Shown piece after piece: positions 57,302-64,000 of a stretch of DNA of 64,000 nt. The notes beneath the pieces are model-generated. The model saw nothing but the letters and a program-made list of their open reading frames with translations. It was not told the DNA's origin and ran no database searches. The first letter of the stretch is position 1. Every line of letters starts with the position of its first letter. This stretch comes from Aporrectodea caliginosa (lineage: Eukaryota > Annelida > Clitellata > Crassiclitellata > Lumbricidae): the NCBI GenBank assembly GCA_020284085.1, contig JACEVL010000460.1, positions 681,501 through 745,500 on the forward strand, given 5' to 3'. The translations under genes and the position numbers were made by a program.

Positions 57302-58316
57302 GACGCTGCACACCTACAAAACTGTCAAGATTCTATTGGATGACAAATGGCATTGAGCAATCAACGTTAGAATTCAGTTTACTTCTGGTGACTTTGGCAG
57401 CTCGCTTGATTTAGAATGGATTATCTGAAAATGAGACTGAAGTTATTTTCGTCCACATTTTAATCAGATGAGCATTGTATCAAATGATAAAATTCCTGAT
57501 TACTTATTGAACGGGCCTGTTGTTGTCTTAGAAAACACGGATATACTATTATCTACATCTACATTGAATAGTCTTTTCTGGAGTACATAAATACAATTAT
57601 TTTTAATTTTTAATATAGACAAGTTTATTCATAAGTTTTCGTTTTAGATATAGTGTTTCGTAGAAAACTTCTATCAGCAACTAAAGCAGATAGAAGTCTT
57701 AAAGATTTTAGTTTGTTTTACTGCAGTATTAACAAATATTTTAGCCTAGTTTATGTAGTGCAACATATTCGATGACGCCATTTCTATATAGCAAAGATTT
57801 TGTATGAGCTGATGTCGATTGGCTTTCGTTGTTGAACTACTAGGGCCTAAGTGCAAGGTCGCTTTTTCAACACGTCGTATGAGTAAACTCACGTCATACT
57901 ATGGTTCCTTCAATTCTGATTCATTTTACTGCTTTGCACTGCTTTACCTAGAGTACTATACAAGCGAATTTTTAAGCCACCACGTTGACCCAAATCTTAA
58001 AACTAACATTACTTCCTTTTTTTTCTTTATAGTAGCCTTTGTGTATGTAAGTTGTGAAGCGGTGTGTCTTCCTGCTTGATAAATAAACGAATATATCATC
58101 ATCATATCATCATCATGAAGGGACCTACAACAAAGCTATGGATGATAATACATTGCGAGTCTTTATTGCTGGTTTTCTAGTGCATTTGCAGTCTTTGGGA
58201 AATTTTAAGAGAATGCACATTACATTTGCCGTTCATCATCAATGGCGTTGAGCGGGGAAATGCTAATACATCCACATTTAGCTTCTAGTTTGTAAATATT
58301 TTCTTCTGGTGACTAG
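57024..58316 (+). other. Gap between coiled-coil exon of C and CARD exon of D
   Basis: Contains a LINE scrap (57115-57240, reading LSLSQHVNLVCRSCYYQLRS), a (TC)n tract 57238-57291, and otherwise AT-rich DNA. I looked for a start exon (W NSVRR-type) or NHL exon and found neither. The flanking splice sites are both phase 1. Confidence 0.65.
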
Positions 58317-58580
58317 GATCTTCAAAGCTTCAGGTTAAATACACGCATATTTCCAATGGATTGATCCGCACTGGAAAAATTGTGGCAGAGCTGTATCAAA
58401 ACGAAGTATTAACGGCAAAAGAAAGAGATGACATTTATCAACTGTTGACGACTCCGATCAGAGCCAATGAACAACTACTGAACACACTGATGTTGAAAGA
58501 CAACCGAGCGTATGACTGCTTTTTAACGGCTCTTAGCATCACAGACCAAAAGCATATTGCAGAAATCTTGGAATGTGAAG
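58317..58580 (+). CDS. Gene D (or C continued): CARD exon 1
   Basis: Acceptor GTGACTAG|GA (phase 1), donor GTGAAG|GTAATG (phase 1), 264 nt, open. SSKLQVKYTHISNGLIRTGK, then ELYQNEVLTAKERDDIYQLL, then TTPIRANEQLLNTLM and AYDCFLTALSITDQKHIAEI. It aligns over its length with CARD-1 of B and C (TPIRA..LLN and the FL.AL..T.Q..I motif) but is much more diverged. The exact 5' edge is inferred from phase; an alternative AG 18 nt later would create a stop. Confidence 0.78.
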
Positions 58581-58809
58581 GTAATGATAAACTGTTTAGT
58601 CGTTGAGTAACTGAATGTACTAAAATTATACTGCAGTTTCCATTATAATTTTATACTTTCTTTCGTCTGAAACCTTCGAGCTAGTCATTGTCGCACGTTC
58701 AGTAATGTTGAAGCCTATGGCATCTGCTAGAGAAAGTCAGTTTGTATTTTCAATTTGAAAACGTGACGTGTTACCTCCAAAGAAGTTTGAATACTGTTTC
58801 TGCTTACAG
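58581..58809 (+). other. Gene D short intron
   Basis: A compact 229-bp intron, unlike the transposon-filled CARD-1/CARD-2 introns of B and C. No repeat recognised. Confidence 0.7.
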
Positions 58810-59097
58810 ATAAATATCTCGATACTGAACATTCGCTTCTTATACAAAGGAGCTACGCCACACTCGTCGATAATCTTGACGTCGACTGTGGACTATTATT
58901 GGATCGTCTCTATGGATCAGGCGCATTAATGGACAGAGAAATGGAAACCATTAAAGCGAAGCTAACTAAACATGAAAAAAGCGAAACACTACTAACTCTT
59001 GTCAGTAAATTCAGCCCTGCTAATTTCAACAAATTCTTGCAAGAACTAAAAAAATCAAATCAGGAGCACGTAGTTTCGATCATGACGGGAAGACTTT
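58810..59097 (+). CDS. Gene D (or C continued): CARD exon 2
   Basis: Acceptor CTGCTTACAG|AT (phase 1), donor GACTTT|GTAAGT (phase 1), 288 nt, open. DKYLDTEHSLLIQRSYATLV, then CGLLLDRLYGSGALMDREME, then LLTLVSKFSPANFNKFLQEL and KKSNQEHVVSIM. This is a typical six-helix CARD layout with the terminal FL.ELK.SNQ.HV motif. Confidence 0.82.
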
Positions 59098-59411
59098 GTA
59101 AGTATACAATTTAACCCTCCATTTGCATTCACCTGCTGTGATTATAAGCTTAACGTTAACTTATTTACCGCTTAACCCTTTCGCCCCGAGAAGCCGCAAA
59201 AGCGGCTTTTTCTGCATATACGTATCCCCGAGAAGCCGCAAAAGCGGCTTCTCGTCTTTCTAGCTATATCCCCGAGGGTTACGCGTCGATAGTCCGAAGG
59301 TTTGATAGTCCGAAGGTTCAATAGTCCGAAGGATCGATAGTCCGAAGGTTCGACAGTCCGAAGGTTCGACAGTCCGAAGATTTCATGGTAAAACATGTAA
59401 TATGTATATGT

Positions 59412-59446
<35 letters not shown>

Positions 59447-60250
59447 TATAATAATATATACGCATATATATGTATCCATATATGTACATATATATTATGT
59501 ATACATATGTTTGAATATGTACATAATTATATGTTTGTATATATATATATATTTATATATTTATATATAAATGGTAAAACATGTAATATGTATATGTTAC
59601 ATATGTAATATGTATATATACATTATATGTATATATATGCAAGTATATGTATCCATATATGTACATATATATTATGTATAATATTATATATGTTTGAATA
59701 TGTACATAATTATATGTCTGTATATATATATATATATATGTATTTATATATTTATATATGTACAGTATATATATATGTGTGTGCGCATATGTATATATAC
59801 ATATATATATATATTCATTATATGTATAAATATGCACATATCTATATGTATATATGTATGCTTTTATATAGGCCTACTACATAATGTATATAGATGTATA
59901 TGTATATGTACATGTCTGTATATTATATGCTTATATATAAATGTACTTATGTATATTTATATATATATATATGTATATATATTTGTGTATATATATATTT
60001 GTGTATAAATATGTATATGTACACATATATATGTATATACATATGTGTATATATGTATGTATAGGTATGTGTTAGTATACATATATGTATTGTATTGTAT
60101 TGTATTGTATCTTCTCAGGAGCCTAGGGGATAAGGAAAATATGACCAGGACAGCAGGGGCGAAAGGGTTAAAGACGATATTTTTCTGGCGAATTGTGCTT
60201 TCTTACGTAACTCAATTGTTTATTTACACTTTGTGCAAATATTTACCTAG
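59098..60250 (+). other. Gene D intron with piggyBac-like element
   Basis: Almost entirely the TTAA-flanked element 59176-60167. The AG acceptor at 60249-60250 follows TATTTACCT. Confidence 0.75.
59176..60167. mobile_element. piggyBac-like MITE stuffed with simple repeats
   Basis: Perfect 12-bp inverted ends CCCTTTCGCCCC / GGGGCGAAAGGG, flanked by TTAA (59172-59175, 60168-60171). Inside: two hairpins AAGCCGCAAAAGCGGCTT (59191-59250), a 16-bp minisatellite (GATAGTCCGAAGGTTC x 6, 59287-59382), about 700 bp of TATA/TATG sequence with a 185-bp tandem duplication (59387, 59572), and (TATTG)n near 60085-60112. No transposase. Confidence 0.88.
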
Positions 60251-60444
60251 ATACCGAGACTCAATCGAAAGCCTCCGATTCAACAGCAGATAATTCGAAT
60301 CTACAGTGCAAAGATTCAGAATCAGAAGAAAAATTAGAAAATAATCCTGAGTTTCAAGGCGAAACAAATCATGATTCACATTCCAGGAACCAGGAGAATG
60401 TGAAACGTTGTGCTAAAAGCATCAGAATGCCATATCATCTTGTG
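60251..60444 (+). CDS. Gene D: linker exon (acidic)
   Basis: Acceptor TTACCTAG|AT (phase 1), donor CTTGTG|GTAGGC (phase 0), 194 nt. DTETQSKASDSTADNSNLQC, then an EEKLENNPEFQ-type acidic stretch, ending SIRMPYHLV. It occupies the place and phases of the proline/lysine-rich linker in A and C but has lost the PPKP core. Confidence 0.72.
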
Positions 60445-60964
60445 GTAGGCAGCCATACTGTAAAATATACATTCATTATCTCTTTCACTCTTACATGTAC
60501 GTGTTAAGCACTGAAATCAAAAAGTAGCTTTGATCTATCTGGGAATACAATTTTCGTGTGGTGATAAATTCAAATTAGCAGCATGTATAACATTCCACCA
60601 AGATTTCGATACGAATTATAGGCTATGATTCTGCGATTGTGAATGAAGGACTTGCTCTAGATTCATATGCAATAAGTTAAGCTTGAACCACGGCACGAAG
60701 GTAAAATAACAAGGTTTGTCGACTATCCGTTTTGCATTGTATTGTGTTGTTCCAATTTCATACCCAAGTGAATGCCGTTTGATAGTATTATAGTGCCTAC
60801 TGTAACCAGAGGCGCGTTTACTCATAGGCACACAAGTTCACATCATTTAAATACCTTAAAGCTCCACAAGTACCAAAAGCTCAACATTAATGGGCAAATT
60901 ACTCTTCTCAAGATAACCATCTGTCTACTCTTAAACTGAAAGACAGTCTACCCATATATTTCAG
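60445..60964 (+). other. Gene D intron
   Basis: AT-rich, no repeat recognised; acceptor ATATTTCAG at 60964. Confidence 0.6.
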
Positions 60965-61118
60965 AAAAGACAATCAATCAAGACACTGGGAAGCAGGTTC
61001 TCTAATCTTCCGGATGAATTGCAGACGGAACTTTCGTTGAAAGTGGTCACATTGCACCAAAACACCGTTCTACCATCTGGTGCGAACGTAGAGATGTGCT
61101 TCCGCCAACTTCTGCAAG
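60965..61118 (+). CDS. Gene D: small conserved exon
   Basis: Acceptor ATTTCAG|AAA (phase 0), donor CTGCAAG|GTAGGC (phase 1), 154 nt. KRQSIKTLGSRFSNLPDELQ, then TELSLKVVTLHQNTVL, ending FRQLLQ. It keeps the F..LP.ELQTE.S.K core of the A and C exons. Confidence 0.8.
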
Positions 61119-61539
61119 GTAGGCTTATATTTTTAAACAGTTGCAATATAAAGTGATTCAAAGGCACACAATTAAAGACATTCAAACTATGAATACATTT
61201 GCTGCATCTATCCTATTAAGTTGTTTTCCACATTGGCAGGCCTATTCAACAAATAAGTTTATGTTTAGTCATTTTATTAACATGATAAAGTCAAAGAGTT
61301 CCTAGCTATAGGCAACTGTTCCCATATTTTAAGCCAACAAGGACCTTCTACTGAGGTGCTTCTTGTCCGGTTATTCTTAAAGAATTCATCCAGCTTAGTG
61401 TCACAAATACCTGAAAGTATGCGATAGTGCTCATCTATATTGCCAATGTCTCATTATAACTGTCCTTCTCCACGAATTCGCTAACGATCTATTAAACTTT
61501 TATGTACGGCTCTGTAATGCACCGCTGAGTGATATCTTT

Positions 61540-61860
61540 CTTCTAGAGGTTATAAGCCTGCTGTAACAGTTCCGACGCTGACTTCAGCAGAACAGGAGAC
61601 GGACGATATTAAGAATTATCGACTGATTTCAAAACATTACTTATTTATCGAAGTCTGCGGATAGAATCGTGACGCGACAGATCAGGCGTCACTTAGAAGC
61701 GTTTGATGTCATGGCAAAGTTTCAATCGAGTTTCAGAAAAGTCCACTCAAAAGATAAATTATTACTGAGGCTGATTTGTGATATATTTTGACGCAATTGG
61801 TTAGGAACATGGCACGCTGCTTGCTCTTTAGTATATGAGAGCAGAATTCAACATCGTGGA
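61540..61860 (+). mobile_element. CR1-type LINE fossil, gene D copy
   Basis: Broken frames read DDIKNYRLISKHYLFIEVCG, then RIVTRQIRRHLEAFDVMAKF, then QSSFRKVHSKDKLLLRLICD, and a decayed SAEFNIVDHA-like block. It is the same segment, at the same intron position, as in gene A (11500-12240). Confidence 0.75.
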
Positions 61861-61862
61861 CC

Positions 61863-62940
61863 ATGCGAGGACACAAAACTAGGCGAATTATTACTGATGC
61901 TAGGATTGACTCCTTTCGTGAATTTCTCGATCTCATTGATTGGTCCTCAGTCATGGATGCCTGTGCTATTGGTGATGCAAATAGAGCTTACGATTTAATT
62001 ATGTTGCACTATGAGAGAGCATATGATGATTCCTTCCCTATTGCTTCTAAAAGCACCAGAGGTAGACCTACCCTTAAGCAACCATGGATGACCCGAGGTC
62101 TATAATTAACGTCTAGTAAAAAGAACTCCTCACTGAAATACTTCACAAAATCCAAATGTAGCTAACAGAAGTCAATTCATGACCTATAGAAATAAATTCA
62201 AAACCGTTCGGATGAAGGTTGAAGGAAATAACTATGCAGCAAAATTCTGTAAATGTAGTGATAATCTTAAAAGAACCTGGAGTCTTATCCGCTCACTAGC
62301 TTGGATGAGAGGTCATGAAACTAATATTGGCTCTCTATTAGTTAATTGGGTATGGATAACATACCAATCAAGTGATGGCCAACAAGTTTAACAATAATTT
62401 TACAGGTATTGCACAATCACCAGCTGAAAAAATCTGATTCCCCTACCTCCTTTGAGAAATACATGAACCCCCTCATTCCTAATTCCCTTGGACTTAGCGA
62501 AGCATCTCTCGAAGAAATCCTGAATTGGGCCATACTATAGTAAAGGAGTGGGTAATATTGATCGCTGTATTGCGATTCCTACTTTAAATAATATTGTTCA
62601 GCCGTTAGCAAAAATAATTAATTTCTCATTTACTTCAGGCATTGTACCCAGGCTTTGAAAATTGCAAAAGTTGTTGCTGTCTATAATAGAGGATGGAAAG
62701 ATGAAGCATCTAAGTTTCGACCAATCTGTGTTCTTCCCTTTTCTCATTTTTTTCCGAAAAATTAATGTATGATCGTCTTAGTAATTTTATTACAGGGGCT
62801 AATATACTATTCCCATCTCAACATGGTTTCCAATCTAGGCACTCCTCTTTCATGTCCCTACTGAGTATGCGAGATAAGATTTTGCATGCAATTGAGAATA
62901 ATGAATACTCTCATGGAGTTTTTCTTGAAATAGTTTGATT
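61863..62940 (+). mobile_element. LINE fragment: pre-RT and RT N-terminal region
   Basis: ORF 61863-62105 (GRPTLKQPWMTRGL at its end), then MTYRNKFKTVRMKVEGNNYA (62179-62391), and near 62830-62930 QHGFQSRHSSFMSLLSMRDK and ILHAIENNEYSHGVFLE. These are the WMT.GL, YRN..K..R..K..YY and QxGFxxxxSTxxALL blocks of Jockey/CR1-group LINEs. Stops and frameshifts are frequent. Confidence 0.75.
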
Positions 62941-63224
62941 CTGCAGGCTGTCAATTTCAATTAATCGATCATCGTTGCTCTGTGTTTCGATTTCTCTGTT
63001 TTTAAACTGTTGACCGTCTTTTTGTCTGTCTGTCTGTCTGTCTGTCTCGCTACCTGTTTGTCTTGCTGTGTTTAAAAGTGAAGGACATAAGCAGTAGGCC
63101 TACGACACACAGTGCGGAATAAATTCGGTTTAATCAGTTATTCGCAAATAAGATATCATTCACTCCGCCATATTTAACGAGAAGTAAGCTTACTATCAAT
63201 TACTATGCATTTTGCTCTTTACAG

Positions 63225-63326
63225 GTATCGGAGGTAGATGCCTGGATCTGGAACAGAAATTAAAACTTTTGCAAACAGAGAAAGATCATATGAAGGGACA
63301 GATACAAGAATGCAGAAGAATGATCG
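63225..63326 (+). CDS. Gene D: short coiled-coil exon
   Basis: Acceptor CTCTTTACAG|GT (phase 1), donor ATCG|GTAGGA (phase 1), 102 nt. GIGGRCLDLEQKLKLLQTEK then DHMKGQIQECRRMI; heptad-like. It corresponds by position and phase to gene A's 117-nt exons (13479, 15064) but is five codons shorter. Confidence 0.72.
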
Positions 63327-63958
63327 GTAGGAATTATAGGTTCAACAATTTGGTGATTCATGTACCTTTTCTTTGCAAAAGCTTCAGCTTTTGCCATCTA
63401 ATCTACATCGTAGAATACTCAAGTTAGTCTGCAGCGCTCACACTTTCGCGGTTACACTTTATGTCGCAGAGGTCAGTAATGAGAGGCATGGATTGCTTAT
63501 TTTTCTCACGCTTGTAATTATAGATTCTGTAGAAGCATTAAAGCTGTAATACTGCAAAATTGACATAAATCTTTGAATGTAGAAAATGTATTAACAGAAA
63601 CCCGTTTGCTCTAGCGGAAGCTTTTGTGAAGGAACCGCTTCAAAGGATTACGGTGTCTTGGTTTATTTGCACTATTGGCTATTCCTAGCATTTTGCACCA
63701 TTATGACCGAATGATATACATGTAGAACTGGTAGCAAGCCCTTACAAGAAAAAAGAAAAAAATCAATTTATTAAAAAATGAAGCAAACCATCAAAAATAC
63801 AAAATGATTGACAATTATCTCGATAGGGTACAACTATAAGACTCTAGAGCAGTCATGCAGTCCATTACATAGCATGAACAGAAGAGGCAGGTATGGTGGG
63901 GCATTTTCCCCGAGGGGTAGGCTATCTTGTCCCACTCTACTCCTATGTCTATTTTTAG
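63327..63958 (+). other. Gene D last visible intron
   Basis: No repeat recognised apart from a GGTGGGGCATTTTCCCCGAG stretch (63895-63914), reminiscent of the TIR of the CARD-2 element but without a partner. Acceptor CTATTTTTAG at 63958. Confidence 0.6.
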
Positions 63959-64000
63959 ATGAGCTACAGGACAAATCATACAAATCAGATCCAGTTTTAG
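63959..64000 (+). CDS. Gene D: beginning of NHL exon (cut by window end)
   Basis: After the phase-1 acceptor the frame reads DELQDKSYKSDPVL. It matches the first residues of gene A's NHL exon (DDLQDEYKSVPVL) with one extra codon. The propeller itself must lie beyond the window. Confidence 0.75.
   Translation: MSYRTNHTNQIQF

Larger units (their letters stand above)
61119..63224 (+). other. Gene D intron with LINE remnants
   Basis: CR1 fossil 61540-61860, a second LINE 61863-62940 and a (TCTG)n tract near 63017-63045. AG acceptor at 63223-63224. Confidence 0.7.

Noticed and set aside
57819..58079. ORF of 86 codons before the gene D CARD exon
   Set aside because: No similarity to the family's start exon and no domain.
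59172..60090. Several YIYIY/MYIY ORFs
   Set aside because: They lie in TATA/TATG repeats inside a piggyBac-like element.

Overview
The window is metazoan genomic DNA. Genes are split into many small exons with GT-AG introns, and the introns are packed with LINEs, tRNA-derived SINEs, TIR transposons and minisatellites. The protein families (CARD, coiled coil, NHL), the L2/CR1-type LINEs with degenerate 2A-like motifs, and about 20 copies of the palindrome TAGGCCTA suggest a marine invertebrate deuterostome, perhaps an echinoderm or hemichordate. The phylum is an inference, not a demonstration.

The only host genes I can support form one tandem family, all on the + strand. The architecture is: short start exon (MD.E), CARD-1, CARD-2, proline/lysine-rich linker, a small conserved exon, coiled coil, and a C-terminal NHL-type beta-propeller. 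Exons join in a fixed phase pattern (1-1, with one 1-0/0-1 pair), so modules can be duplicated or dropped without breaking frame.

Gene A (1-19339) enters at CARD-2. Its seven visible exons sum to 1926 nt, an open frame of 641 codons plus stop. From 19.3 to 26.2 kb is intergenic, mostly a degenerate minus-strand LINE with a SINE inserted in it.

Gene B (26179-30931) has the start exon, CARD-1 and half of CARD-2, then stops. From 30.9 to 42.1 kb there are mobile-element fragments, a pseudogene and about 5.5 kb of tandem repeats.

Gene C (42106-57023) has start exon, CARD-1, CARD-2 (broken by a 2.2-kb TIR transposon), linker, small exon and a long coiled coil, but no NHL exon. The next exons (58317-64000, gene D) are CARD, CARD, linker, small exon, coiled coil and the beginning of an NHL exon, with no start exon. 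All junctions are phase-compatible, so C and D may be one four-CARD gene.

Inferred role: CARDs recruit signalling partners, the coiled coil oligomerises, and the NHL propeller binds a ligand. This resembles a TRIM-NHL protein with CARDs in place of RING/B-box, plausibly an innate-immunity receptor or adaptor family. Paralogous introns provide empty sites that define several transposon insertions to the base pair.
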